Source: Fimenecus sp045595185
Lineage (GTDB): Bacteria > Bacillota > Clostridia > Oscillospirales > Acutalibacteraceae
Length of the DNA: 64,000 nt
Assembly: GCA_045595185.1 (NCBI GenBank)
Contig: JAZNZX010000074.1
Location: 53,929-117,928 of the forward strand
Direction: 5' to 3'
Part shown: positions 53,356 to 61,702 of the stretch, piece by piece
Position numbering within the stretch: position 1 is the first letter of the stretch
Layout of the letters: each line of letters starts with the position of its first letter
Notes under the pieces: model-generated
Database searches by the model: none
Told to the model about the DNA's origin: nothing
Seen by the model: the letters and a program-made list of their open reading frames with translations, nothing else
Made by a program: the position numbers and the translations under genes

Positions 53356-54477
53356 TCACCTAATATCAAAATTATCTAAAATAATCTTGCTGATATAATT
53401 ATATCCCTTTATTGTACCAAGATTTTCAGGCTTAATATCATTTGAATACATAATTAACGGTACTTGCTCTCTTGTATGGTCTGTACCTTTAAATGCGGGG
53501 TCACAACCATGGTCTGCCGTTATAATAAGCAAGTCATTATTTTTCATTTTTGGTAAAAAACTATTCAACCAATTATCAAATTCACTAATAGCATTTGCAT
53601 AGCCTTGGGCATCTCGTCTGTGACCGTATTTCATATCAAAATCAACAAGATTTGTAAACACAAGCCCATTAAAATCTTTGTCAGCCAATTCAAGAGTTTT
53701 TGCCATACCTTCATCATTTGAGTGCGTATAATAACTTTCTGTAATTCCTCGGTTTGCAAAGATATCAGCAATTTTACCAACAGAAATAACATCAAAACCA
53801 TTTGCTTTTAACTTATCAAGCATTGTGTCTTCAGGCGGTTCAACTGAAAAATCGTGTCTGTCCGCTGTTCTTGTAAACGGATATTCACCGTTAAACGGTC
53901 TGGCAATTACTCGACCGACAGCGTTTTCACCTGTGAGAATATTTCTCGCAATTCTGCAATATTCATAGAGCTTTTCAATAGGAACAACATCTGTATGTGC
54001 TGCAATCTGAAAAACGCTGTCAGCAGAAGTGTAAACAATCAATTTACCTGTTTTAATATGCGCTTCACCGTAATCTGCAATAACCTGTGTACCTGAATAG
54101 GTTTTGTTACAAAGAGTACCACAGCCTGTTTGCTTTTCAAATTCATTGATTATTTCTTTTGGAAAACCGTTTGGATATGTCGGCATAGGCTTTTCTGAAA
54201 TAATTCCTGCAATTTCAAAGTGACCGATAGTTGTATCCTTGCCTTTTGACAATTCCTGTAATGCACCGAAATTACCGATAGGTGAGTCTGATTTTTCAAG
54301 CTCAACACCATCAATATTACAAAGTCCGAGTCTCTTTAAATTTGGAATATTAAATTTTGATGAATTTGAAATGCTTTTAAGTGTATTTGCACCTTCATCA
54401 CCGAATTTGTCAGCATCAGGTGCATTGCCTATTCCAAAGCTATCAAGAATTATAAGAAATATTCGTTTATATTTCAT
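53356..54477 (-). CDS. deoB: Phosphopentomutase
   Basis: Interconverts (deoxy)ribose 1-phosphate and 5-phosphate, Mn2+-dependent. About 373 residues. Motifs: ILDSFGIGNAPDADKFGDEG near the N-terminus and ITADHGCDPAFKGTDHTREQ near the C-terminus, which carry metal ligands. The start at ATG 54477 shares a base with the deoC stop (TGATG), so translation is coupled. It supplies deoxyribose 5-phosphate to DeoC. Confidence 0.96.
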   Translation of the reverse strand: MKYKRIFLIILDSFGIGNAPDADKFGDEGANTLKSISNSSKFNIPNLKRLGLCNIDGVELEKSDSPIGNFGALQELSKGKDTTIGHFEIAGIISEKPMPTYPNGFPKEIINEFEKQTGCGTLCNKTYSGTQVIADYGEAHIKTGKLIVYTSADSVFQIAAHTDVVPIEKLYEYCRIARNILTGENAVGRVIARPFNGEYPFTRTADRHDFSVEPPEDTMLDKLKANGFDVISVGKIADIFANRGITESYYTHSNDEGMAKTLELADKDFNGLVFTNLVDFDMKYGHRRDAQGYANAISEFDNWLNSFLPKMKNNDLLIITADHGCDPAFKGTDHTREQVPLIMYSNDIKPENLGTIKGYNYISKIILDNFDIR

Positions 54478-55142
54478 CAATATCCACTACCTTGTTCGTT
54501 TTTAACGATTTTAACGATTCTGCTTGTACCGATACGAGCTGCACCGAGATTAATAAATTCTTCTGCATCCTCAATTGATGCAATTCCGCCTGCTGCTTTA
54601 ATTTTTTTGCCGTTTGTAGTATGTTCGGCAAAAAGCTTAATATCTTCTTTTGTGGCACCTGCTGTTGAAAAACCTGTTGATGTCTTAATAAAATCCGCAT
54701 TTGAATTGCTGACAATTTCGCACATTTTGATTTTTTCTTCGTCAGTCAGAAGACAGGTTTCAATAATTACCTTTAATATTTTACCGTTACAAGCATCCTT
54801 TATTGCATTTATTTCATTTAAAATACAATCATATTTTTTGTCTTTTAACCAACCTACATTGATTACCATATCAATTTCGTCAGCACCGTTTTTTACTGCA
54901 TCTGCCGTTTCATAAACTTTTGTAGCTGTGGTTGAGTATCCGTTTGGAAAACCAATAACAGTGCAGATTGCGAGCTTTTCACCGACATATTCCTTTGCTT
55001 GAGCCACGAAAGAAGCAGGAATACATACTGATGCTGTATTATATTTAATACCATCATCACAGATTGCTTTAATTTCATTCCATGTTGCATTCTGTGATAA
55101 AAGAGTGTGGTCAACCTTTGATAAAATTTCATTGATATTCAT
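54477..55142 (-). CDS. deoC: Deoxyribose-phosphate aldolase
   Basis: Class I aldolase cleaving deoxyribose 5-phosphate to acetaldehyde and glyceraldehyde 3-phosphate. 221 residues. The Schiff-base lysine lies in FIKTSTGFSTAGAT, preceded by KVIIETCLL, and the phosphate-binding GGIASIEDAEEFINLGA segment is near the C-terminus. A GGAGG site precedes ATG 55142, four bases after the unknown membrane-protein gene. It is the end of the deoxynucleoside pathway in this operon. Confidence 0.96.
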   Translation of the reverse strand: MNINEILSKVDHTLLSQNATWNEIKAICDDGIKYNTASVCIPASFVAQAKEYVGEKLAICTVIGFPNGYSTTATKVYETADAVKNGADEIDMVINVGWLKDKKYDCILNEINAIKDACNGKILKVIIETCLLTDEEKIKMCEIVSNSNADFIKTSTGFSTAGATKEDIKLFAEHTTNGKKIKAAGGIASIEDAEEFINLGAARIGTSRIVKIVKNEQGSGY

Positions 55143-55146
55143 ATTT

Positions 55147-55719
55147 TTAACCTCCGCAAGTGCTACAAAATGTATAGCCGTTATTTAAATATTCTTTAAG
55201 TTCACTTTTGCTAAGTTTAATAGTTTGTTTGTTTTCTTCTTTCATTCTGTTTACGAACGAACAGTCAGAATAGTGTATTTTTTTACTGTTGATGTTGATG
55301 ATATAAGTAATTTTTCCCGAATTATCATCATTATTGGTCGTGTCTTCGACTTTATCCGAAGTATGTTCTGTATCTGAATTTATTTCTGTATTGTCAGTAA
55401 CTGAATTTGTATTGTTTTTATTATCTTTTGTTTCATTTTCTTCATTTTGTTGTGAACTTATCTCGTCATATAACGGAAGAAGTGTTTCGGGAACATCCGA
55501 TTCCTCAACAAAAACATCGATAACATCTTTATTTTCAAATTCTTCTGTTTCATTACTGATTATGTATGATAGACGGTTAAGAGTGTTGTCCATTTTATAC
55601 ATTTTAACAAGTAGAAAAACTGACAATAAACAGAAAAATACAAGAAGAACTGAAAGTAATTTAATCAATTTTTCAAGTTTTTTGTATGATTTTGCATTAT
55701 CATTTTGTTGTTCATTCAT
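55147..55719 (-). CDS. Membrane protein with C-terminal cysteine (Ada/CxxC-like) domain
   Basis: 190 residues. One N-terminal membrane helix (about 18-38, LLSVLLVFFCLLSVFLLV), then a Glu/Asn/Asp/Thr-rich low-complexity linker (about 75-130), then a compact C-terminal domain: IINSKKIHYSDCSFVNRM-type opening and FCSTCGG at the very end. The His-x5-Cys and Cys-x2-Cys spacing resembles a zinc-binding Ada-like domain found at the C-terminus of other surface proteins in Clostridia. First gene of the deo operon behind a good promoter, just four bases from deoC. Function unknown. Confidence 0.7.
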   Translation of the reverse strand: MNEQQNDNAKSYKKLEKLIKLLSVLLVFFCLLSVFLLVKMYKMDNTLNRLSYIISNETEEFENKDVIDVFVEESDVPETLLPLYDEISSQQNEENETKDNKNNTNSVTDNTEINSDTEHTSDKVEDTTNNDDNSGKITYIININSKKIHYSDCSFVNRMKEENKQTIKLSKSELKEYLNNGYTFCSTCGG

Positions 55720-55739
55720 AATAACACCTCACATATGTC

Positions 55740-55768
55740 ATTTTATCATTTTTTATATGTTATTTCAA
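55740..55768 (-). promoter_or_regulatory. Promoter of the deo operon
   Basis: On the minus strand, -35 TTGAAA (55763-55768), 17-base spacer, -10 TAAAAT (55740-55745), about 20 bases before the start codon of the membrane-protein gene. Confidence 0.7.
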
Positions 55769-55843
55769 TATTTTAACATTCATTAATTGTTCTGAATATA
55801 ATGTTTTGAGTGATAACTCAAGAAAATATAAGGAGAAAAACAG

Positions 55844-56032
55844 ATGGAACAGAATAAATGCAAATGTGTTTGTAAAAAAATGTATCATCTGCCTGATGAT
55901 ACAGTAGTTGCTATGGCATATGTACCGTTTCAGACAGAGCTAGTGACATACACAAGCGAAGAAGCATTATGTAACGGAACATTATTTCCTGAATTAAATA
56001 AAAAATTCTATGGAGGTAAATGCTGTGGATAA
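55844..56032 (+). CDS. cotJA: Spore coat protein CotJA
   Basis: 62 residues, cysteine-rich. LPDDTVVAMAYVPFQ and YTSEEALCNGTLFPELNKKF are typical of CotJA, a small protein of the spore inner coat needed for assembly of CotJC. AAGGAG precedes ATG 55844. It overlaps cotJB. The gene set implies a spore-forming organism. A sigma-E promoter is expected upstream but I could not place one with confidence. Confidence 0.9.
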   Translation: MEQNKCKCVCKKMYHLPDDTVVAMAYVPFQTELVTYTSEEALCNGTLFPELNKKFYGGKCCG

Positions 56033-56273
56033 GTGTAAATTAATGCGTGAAATTTCTGCAGTGAAGTTTGCTGCATGGGAGCTTCACCTATATCTTGATA
56101 CACATCCTTGTGATGAAAAAGCGTTGGAAATGCATAAAAAATACAGTGAACGAGCAAAAGAACTTACAGAAGAATATGAAGAATGCTTCGGTCCTTTGAC
56201 ACATAAATCAGGAAGCGGTTGTGAATGGGTAAAGGACCCTTGGCCTTGGGAATATAAGGAGTGTGGTTGCTGA
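56025..56273 (+). CDS. cotJB: Spore coat protein CotJB
   Basis: 82 residues, with CKLMREISAVKFAAWELHLY followed by LDTHP, and the C-terminal tryptophan/proline stretch WVKDPWPWEY that marks CotJB. The start is set at GTG 56025 because GGAGG at 56012-56016 lies eight bases upstream; the ATG at 56010 is in front of that site. It overlaps cotJA by eight bases and shares one base with cotJC (TGATG). Confidence 0.9.
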   Translation: MDKCKLMREISAVKFAAWELHLYLDTHPCDEKALEMHKKYSERAKELTEEYEECFGPLTHKSGSGCEWVKDPWPWEYKECGC

Positions 56274-56902
56274 TGTTTCAATATGAAAAGAAATTACAGT
56301 ATCCTGTAAAAATTAAAAATCCTAATCCAAAACTTGCACAAATCATTATTTCACAGTTTGGTGGGCCTGATGGTGAATTGGCTGCATCAATGCGATATTT
56401 TTCTCAAAGATACGGTATGCCGTTACCTGAGCTTAAAGGACTGTTGACGGATATTGCTACTGAAGAGCTTTCTCACCTTGAGATGGTAGGTGCAATTGTA
56501 TATCAATTGACACGAAATCTTACAATCGATGAAATAAAGAAGTCCGGCTTTGATAAATATTTTGTTGACCATACAACAGGGCTTTATACTGTTGCTGCAA
56601 GCGGTACTCCGTTTTCGGCAATGTACTTCCAATCAAAAGGTGATGTAATAACCGACCTTCACGAAGACCTTGCAGCGGAACAAAAGGCGAGAACAACATA
56701 TGATAATATCTTACGACTTGTTGATGACCCTGATGTTCGCGACCCGATAAAATTCCTGCGTGAAAGAGAAATTGTTCATTATCAAAGATTTGGTGAAGGC
56801 TTACAGCTTGTGACCGATAAATTGGATAAGAATAACTTCTATGCCTTCAATCCAAGCTTTGATAAGCATTGTATGAAAAATTGTAAAAATAAAATGAGAT
56901 AA
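56273..56902 (+). CDS. cotJC: Spore coat manganese catalase-like protein CotJC
   Basis: 209 residues of the manganese-catalase family. The opening FQYEKKLQYPVKIKNPNPK and the di-metal ligands in GGPDGELAASMRYFSQ and ATEELSHLEMVGAI are typical, with a later metal pair in LREREIVHYQRFGEG. It is placed in the spore coat with CotJA/B and may remove peroxide. ATG 56273 has AAGGAG 14 bases before. It is the last gene of the three-gene operon. Confidence 0.93.
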   Translation: MFQYEKKLQYPVKIKNPNPKLAQIIISQFGGPDGELAASMRYFSQRYGMPLPELKGLLTDIATEELSHLEMVGAIVYQLTRNLTIDEIKKSGFDKYFVDHTTGLYTVAASGTPFSAMYFQSKGDVITDLHEDLAAEQKARTTYDNILRLVDDPDVRDPIKFLREREIVHYQRFGEGLQLVTDKLDKNNFYAFNPSFDKHCMKNCKNKMR

Positions 56903-56909
56903 AAATAAT

Positions 56910-56952
56910 AAATGCAACTCTATTCAGCATATTGCTTTATAGGGTTGCATTT
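56910..56952. terminator. Bidirectional terminator
   Basis: Fourteen-bp stem with one G-T pair (56910-56923 with 56939-56952), between cotJC (+) and the GH84 gene (-), with T-rich sequence after it on both strands. Confidence 0.8.
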
Positions 56953-56956
56953 TGTT

Positions 56957-58600
56957 TTATATGTTCTTTATTGTTTTTTCAGCCATTTCTCTTAAGCAGA
57001 AGCCTGTAAGTATTGTACCGTCACCATTATATTTTTCAAGTTCTGTTGAAAGTTTATCAATGTTTTCCTGTGACGGATTTTCTTTTGCAGTGTATATATA
57101 ATCAAGCAAATCACAGCACATAGAGAACTTTCTGACCCATTTTTGTAATTCCTCAAAAAGAGGTACACTTGTGTCGCTGATAAGGGTTAAGCATTTTCTC
57201 ATTTCTGTAATATATGAGCCTAAAAGCTTAAGTGCTTCGTCTTTTTTGTCACTTGCTTCAAGGAAAGACACCTTTGATAACACTTGTCCCATATAAGAGG
57301 AACTATACCTTGTAAGGCAAGAAACACCAAGATGGTCAGCAAAATAGAAGAAACTGTCTGCATCCTCGCCTAACATTTCATTATGAGCATTTTTTAATGA
57401 TTCATCAGGGTTGTAGGTGAGTGGATTCCACAAATAATCGGCAATTGTCATAAGCGGAATTTTTGAGCATTCTGCAAATTCCATAACGTTTGAAATAAGA
57501 CCTTCACAATGCTTATATAGCTCTTTATCTCTTCCAATCAATGCACCAAGGTGCATTTCCTGAAACATTTCACAGTCGTTTACAGGGAAATTGTCCCAAT
57601 AAAACGGTTGGTGCTTTGTAGCAACTGTAAATTCGTCTGCTTCTCTTACAGTAAGAACACGAGAACAGATTTCAGCACCGGTCCAGAAAAGGTCAACATC
57701 CGAAGGAATATTACAACCGAATTTTGAAATATAATATTCATTACAGTTGCCACTGTATTCAGTAGGACATACTGTCAGGTTAATTGAAGTATCAATTTCC
57801 TTAAGAGCAGTATAGGTTTTATTAACAAGGTCAATGTGAGCTTCAACAATTGAATCGAATGCTTTTTCATCCTCTTCATATTGGAAATCCCATGGAATAT
57901 CATCAAGCAAAAGTCCAAAGTTGTGAACACCAATATCATATATACTCTTAATCTTGTTGATAAGTAATTTGAAATCTTCGTCTGAAGTGTATTTGTATGT
58001 CAGACCCGGTCCGATTGTCCAATGAAAATCAAAATGGTTTTCACAAGCAACATCAAAAAGTTTTTTTAACTGAATAAGCTCGTTTTCAGGATAAAGTTCA
58101 CGCCACTTTGCTCTGTGGTATATATCGTCTTTCGGTGCATAGAAAAAGGTATTCATTCCGTATGATGCCATAAGCTTTATAACAGAAAGTCTTTTGCTGT
58201 TTTCCCATGTGGGACCGTAAAAGCCTTCAATATATCCGCGTCTTCTGAAAAGAGGAAAGTCTGTAAGTGTTCCTTCTTTTAATTCGTTGTTTTTAATGAG
58301 CTTTGCAAGAGTATGTGCAGCCCTGAAAGCACCTTTTTCGCAAGATGCCTTGACAACAACCTGATTTTCTGATGCATTGATTATGAATTTTTCGTCTGTA
58401 AGTCGTGCTGTTTCTTCACAGTATGTAGTTTCTTTACTGTTTTCATATTTAAAAATAATATTAAAACCACCATCGTATGGTATAGAATAATCATTAAAAA
58501 TTTTTTCTGCAACTTCTTTAAAATCACCTAAAACAGAAACAGATGTTACATAGATTTCTTTACCATTAAGTTCGTTTTTTTGTGGAATAGGGTAAATCAC
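56957..58600 (-). CDS. GH84 beta-N-acetylglucosaminidase-like enzyme
   Basis: 547 residues. The GH84 core is clear: RGYIEGFYGPTWENSKRL (121-138), NTFFYAPKDDIYHRAKWRE (150-168) and the catalytic aspartate pair in GLLLDDIPWDF (Asp233, Asp234). An N-terminal mixed alpha/beta region precedes it and a helical region follows, as in O-GlcNAcase relatives. There is no signal peptide, so it is probably cytosolic and acts on imported GlcNAc-containing sugars or modified proteins. The start is GTG 58600, with AAAGGAGG upstream. It overlaps the DUF4434 gene by four bases (TGA/GTG), so both are made together. Confidence 0.9.
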   Translation of the reverse strand: MIYPIPQKNELNGKEIYVTSVSVLGDFKEVAEKIFNDYSIPYDGGFNIIFKYENSKETTYCEETARLTDEKFIINASENQVVVKASCEKGAFRAAHTLAKLIKNNELKEGTLTDFPLFRRRGYIEGFYGPTWENSKRLSVIKLMASYGMNTFFYAPKDDIYHRAKWRELYPENELIQLKKLFDVACENHFDFHWTIGPGLTYKYTSDEDFKLLINKIKSIYDIGVHNFGLLLDDIPWDFQYEEDEKAFDSIVEAHIDLVNKTYTALKEIDTSINLTVCPTEYSGNCNEYYISKFGCNIPSDVDLFWTGAEICSRVLTVREADEFTVATKHQPFYWDNFPVNDCEMFQEMHLGALIGRDKELYKHCEGLISNVMEFAECSKIPLMTIADYLWNPLTYNPDESLKNAHNEMLGEDADSFFYFADHLGVSCLTRYSSSYMGQVLSKVSFLEASDKKDEALKLLGSYITEMRKCLTLISDTSVPLFEELQKWVRKFSMCCDLLDYIYTAKENPSQENIDKLSTELEKYNGDGTILTGFCLREMAEKTIKNI

Positions 58601-59553
58601 AGTTGTTTATCCTCCTTTAATGAGTTTATATAATCGTTATAAAGTTTAATAGAATCCGGATGTCCTGCAAATGAATTTGAGGTTTGGGGATTCATTATAC
58701 CTAAATACTGATAACATAATATTTTATCTGCATAAGGACTGACGTTTTCAATTTGTTTCTTTATTCGTTCGATTTTTGCAGGTATTAAAGTACTTTGATA
58801 TACAAGACCCTCAAAATCAAACAATTCAATATCGGCCCATAGCTTTGAACGACCTGCTTTATCGTGTGCTTTTTTAAGTTTTTCAAAAAGTTTTTGTGTT
58901 CTTTCAACAGGTGTTTTTCGTACACCTACTTCATCCTGATATGCAACAAAGTCAACATCTAAATTGGCAAGAGTATCAACAAACTTTTTATTTGCAAATA
59001 CAAGATTAGTTCCATATGGTGCAATCAGTGTTTTCTTTTCGGGCGTTAGTTCATAGCATTTTTTTGAACACATATTAACATATTTTACAAAGTCCTTTGA
59101 ATAATTAAATATGATACAGGTTTCATCAGGAAAATACCAACCGTAAAAGCTCTTGTGATGACCATAAAGCATTGCTAATTCTTCCATTGCTTTAAATGAA
59201 AGGTCAATTACTTCCTTTGATTTTATATTATAATTGGCCTTTCGCCAATCACCGTAAAATCCATTACCTAAAAATACTTTTAAATTGCATTTGTCGGCTT
59301 CACATAATACTTCTTCAATCGGGTCAGAGCAGGGGATATCTGCAAATGGAAAAACAGACGATTTAAAATAGCATTTTTCATATAATGCAGTTGCCATTAT
59401 AACAATGTATTCCATACCTGTTGCAGAAATTTCGCGAACCTTTTCACGCCAGTTTTCTGCAATAAAGCATTCAAGCTGAGGATTCCAGTACTTTCCTTCG
59501 GCAGTGTTGTGGTGTTTGAACTCGAAAAATGTACCGTCGATTTTTCTGTTCAT
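58597..59553 (-). CDS. DUF4434-type TIM-barrel protein
   Basis: About 318 residues without signal peptide. GTFFEFKHHNTAEGKYWNP is followed by WREKVREISATGMEYIVIM and YGWYFPDETC, which fits PF14488 (DUF4434), a glycosidase-like barrel of unknown activity. Acidic residues at strand ends (PDE, DVDFVAYQDEVG) could be catalytic. ATG 59553 follows GGAGGTG; the longer frame reads through that site. First gene of a two-gene unit with GH84, so a glycan-processing role is likely. Confidence 0.75.
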   Translation of the reverse strand: MNRKIDGTFFEFKHHNTAEGKYWNPQLECFIAENWREKVREISATGMEYIVIMATALYEKCYFKSSVFPFADIPCSDPIEEVLCEADKCNLKVFLGNGFYGDWRKANYNIKSKEVIDLSFKAMEELAMLYGHHKSFYGWYFPDETCIIFNYSKDFVKYVNMCSKKCYELTPEKKTLIAPYGTNLVFANKKFVDTLANLDVDFVAYQDEVGVRKTPVERTQKLFEKLKKAHDKAGRSKLWADIELFDFEGLVYQSTLIPAKIERIKKQIENVSPYADKILCYQYLGIMNPQTSNSFAGHPDSIKLYNDYINSLKEDKQL

Positions 59554-59582
59554 TATAACACCTCCTAAATTCATACAAACAG

Positions 59583-59610
59583 ATTATAACACAAGAAATA
59601 ACAAAAACAA
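59583..59610 (-). promoter_or_regulatory. Promoter of the DUF4434-GH84 pair
   Basis: On the minus strand, TTGTTT (59605-59610), 16-base spacer, and perfect TATAAT (59583-59588). Confidence 0.65.
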
Positions 59611-59650
59611 TATAATAAAGTAAATTAGTCAAAAATTTAACAAATTCTCA

Positions 59651-59679
59651 TTGACACATTTGAATATAAAGAGTAAACT
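59651..59679 (+). promoter_or_regulatory. Promoter of the aconitase X genes
   Basis: Consensus TTGACA (59651-59656), 17-base spacer, TAAACT (59674-59679), 37 bases before ATG 59716, with AGAGGTG as ribosome-binding site. Confidence 0.75.
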
Positions 59680-59715
59680 ATAAATGTTAATATTTTATTA
59701 AAGAGGTGCTTTAAC

Positions 59716-60996
59716 ATGGCAATGCAGCTTACAGCCGAACAACAGGCTTTGCTCAATGGCGAAAAGGGCGAAGTAATGGCTAAAGTTATGAAAACACTTG
59801 TTATGTACGGTGAAACATTCGGTGCAGAAAAAATGGTTCCTGTTACAAGTGACAAAGGACATCTTGTTACAAGTTTTGGTCTTAAAATGATGACTCCTGT
59901 TTTTGATTTGATGGACCAGCTTTTGAATGCAGGTGTTGTATCACAACAGAAGTTCTCAGTTGACCCAAAACCGTTTGACCCAAATGTTCCTTCGGATTTT
60001 CTTAAGAACTTTGTTTTCAAAAAGTTTATGTATTCAAAGCAGGATTCATATAACGAACAGCTTCGTAAAATGGGTCTTCTTAATGACGATGCTTACACTT
60101 GCGCATGCTATCTTGATGAAGTAGGAAATACACCTAAAAAAGGTGACATTCTTTCATGGGCTGAATCAAGTGCTGTTGCATACGCAAACTCTGTTATCGG
60201 TGCTCGTTGTAACCGTAACTCAGGTATTATCGAAATGATGGGTTCTATCGCAGGTTTTGTTCCTTATTTCGGTCTTCTTACTGATGAAGGCAGAAAAGCT
60301 ACTTGGGTTGTTGAAGTTAAATGTACAAAGAAGCCTGAAGCACAGATTCTCGGTTCTGCAATCGGTATGAAGGTTATGGAAGATGTACCTTATGTTAAGG
60401 GTATGAATGAATGGCTTGGTACTGAACTTACTGACGATAACAAGGCATACCTTAAGGACTTTGGTGCTGCTTGTGCATCAAACGGTGCTGTTGGACTTTT
60501 CCATATTGCCGGTCTTACTCCTGAAGCTGTTGAAATGGGTGACTCAATCGTCGCAGAAAATGCACAGGTTTATGTAATTGATGATGCTGAACTTGAAAGA
60601 GTAAAGAAATCATATCCTGTTATGTGGAAAAATCCTGATGCAACTCCAAAACTTTGCTTTGTTGGTTGTCCTCATATGACTATGGCACAGCTTAAGGAAT
60701 GGACTAACGATGTTTACGAAGGACTTAAAAAGAACGGTAGAAGTAAGGTTTCTATTCCTACTGTTTTCACAGCTCCTCCTGCAGTTTGTGATGCATTTAA
60801 GAAGACTGCTGAATATACAAAACTTCAGTCAACAGGTGTAGTTCTTAGTTACATTTGTCCTCTTATGTATATGAATAACCCACTTGCAAAGAAGATGCCT
60901 GTAATTACAAACTCAAATAAACTTCGTACATATACAACATCTCGTTATTATACAAGCGAAGAAATTCTTGACATTATCACAAAGGAGGCAAAATAA
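59716..60996 (+). CDS. Aconitase X large (catalytic) subunit
   Basis: 426 residues of the AcnX (DUF521) family, iron-sulfur hydro-lyases. The N-terminal QLTAEQQALLNGEKGEVMAK is the family opening; cysteines expected to hold the cluster appear in YTCACYL, IGARCNRNSG and LCFVGCPHMT. Characterised relatives are cis-3-hydroxy-L-proline dehydratases in bacteria or archaeal phosphomevalonate dehydratases. The latter is unlikely here because isoprenoids seem to come from the MEP pathway (ispH). The small subunit follows by one base. True substrate unknown. Confidence 0.88.
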   Translation: MAMQLTAEQQALLNGEKGEVMAKVMKTLVMYGETFGAEKMVPVTSDKGHLVTSFGLKMMTPVFDLMDQLLNAGVVSQQKFSVDPKPFDPNVPSDFLKNFVFKKFMYSKQDSYNEQLRKMGLLNDDAYTCACYLDEVGNTPKKGDILSWAESSAVAYANSVIGARCNRNSGIIEMMGSIAGFVPYFGLLTDEGRKATWVVEVKCTKKPEAQILGSAIGMKVMEDVPYVKGMNEWLGTELTDDNKAYLKDFGAACASNGAVGLFHIAGLTPEAVEMGDSIVAENAQVYVIDDAELERVKKSYPVMWKNPDATPKLCFVGCPHMTMAQLKEWTNDVYEGLKKNGRSKVSIPTVFTAPPAVCDAFKKTAEYTKLQSTGVVLSYICPLMYMNNPLAKKMPVITNSNKLRTYTTSRYYTSEEILDIITKEAK

Positions 60997-60997
60997 A

Positions 60998-61438
60998 ATG
61001 AAAACATTTAAAGGTCGTCCCGTAGTACCGGGCAAAGCAACAGCAACAGCTCTTGTTTCACACGGTGGTTTCAATACTCTTGCTTCTTTTCAGGGTGCAT
61101 TACAGTTCGGTGACAAACAGGCAAAATGTGGTGACCAGAATAACACAGACATTTATGAAAAGCCAATGGTAGGAACAGCACTTTGTCTTCCGCAGACAAT
61201 CGGTTCAACAACAGGTGGACTTGTTCTTTATTGTGCAAAGGTTATGGAGCGTTGTCCTGCATGTATGCTTTTCTCAGAGCATATTGACTCACTTGCAGCA
61301 GCAGGTGCTATTATCGGTTCAGTTTGGACTGATACACCAATGCCAACAGTTGACTGTCTTGGTGAAGAGTTCCTCAACACAGTTAAAACAGGTGATAAAA
61401 TCACAGTTTATGAAGACGGAACAGTTACTATTGAATAA
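60998..61438 (+). CDS. Aconitase X small (swivel) subunit
   Basis: 146 residues: the aconitase swivel domain that completes the AcnX active site. It opens KTFKGRPVVPGKATATALVS and contains the glycine-serine turn PQTIGSTTGGLVLY, the usual substrate-binding segment. It starts one base after the large-subunit stop, with AAAGGAGG at 60981-60988, ten bases before ATG. The split into two genes is common in archaea and some bacteria. A terminator follows. Confidence 0.88.
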   Translation: MKTFKGRPVVPGKATATALVSHGGFNTLASFQGALQFGDKQAKCGDQNNTDIYEKPMVGTALCLPQTIGSTTGGLVLYCAKVMERCPACMLFSEHIDSLAAAGAIIGSVWTDTPMPTVDCLGEEFLNTVKTGDKITVYEDGTVTIE

Positions 61439-61446
61439 CTAAATCT

Positions 61447-61480
61447 TGTGGGGTTGTCGATGATGACCCCACATTTTTTA
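61447..61480 (+). terminator. Terminator of the aconitase X unit
   Basis: Eight-bp stem (61447-61454 with 61466-61473), 11-base loop, and a run of seven T. Confidence 0.85.
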
Positions 61481-61489
61481 TAAAAACTC

Positions 61490-61518
61490 TTGATTTTATT
61501 TTTTCTTTCTTATATAAT
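61490..61518 (+). promoter_or_regulatory. Promoter of tRNA-Ser
   Basis: TTGATT (61490-61495), 17-base spacer, perfect TATAAT (61513-61518), 16 bases before the mature tRNA. Confidence 0.7.
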
Positions 61519-61534
61519 ATTGAACTGTTGACAC

Positions 61535-61627
61535 GGAGAGTTGTCCGAGCTGGTCGAAGGAGCACGATTGGAAATCGTGTAAACTGCTAAAACGGTTTCG
61601 AGGGTTCGAATCCCTTGCTCTCCGCCA
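61535..61627 (+). tRNA. tRNA-Ser (anticodon GGA)
   Basis: 93-base cloverleaf with a long variable arm, as expected for serine. Acceptor GGAGAGT pairs with GCTCTCC; anticodon stem CACGA/TCGTG with loop TTGGAAA gives anticodon GGA; T arm contains GGTTCGAATCC; CCA is encoded. Confidence 0.96.
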
Positions 61628-61660
61628 AAAAACGGTATCATTCGATACCGTTTTTCTTTT
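61628..61660 (+). terminator. Terminator of tRNA-Ser
   Basis: Perfect 12-bp stem (61628-61639 with 61644-61655), ATTC loop, T-rich tail, immediately after the tRNA CCA. Confidence 0.9.
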
Positions 61661-61702
61661 AATCATTTTTCTTCCTTTACATATAATGTAGAGGGTGATT
61701 TT

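Noticed and set aside
55786..55843. Sigma-E promoter of cotJABC
   Set aside because: GAATATA and a GATAACTC stretch resemble the boxes, but their spacing does not fit the consensus.
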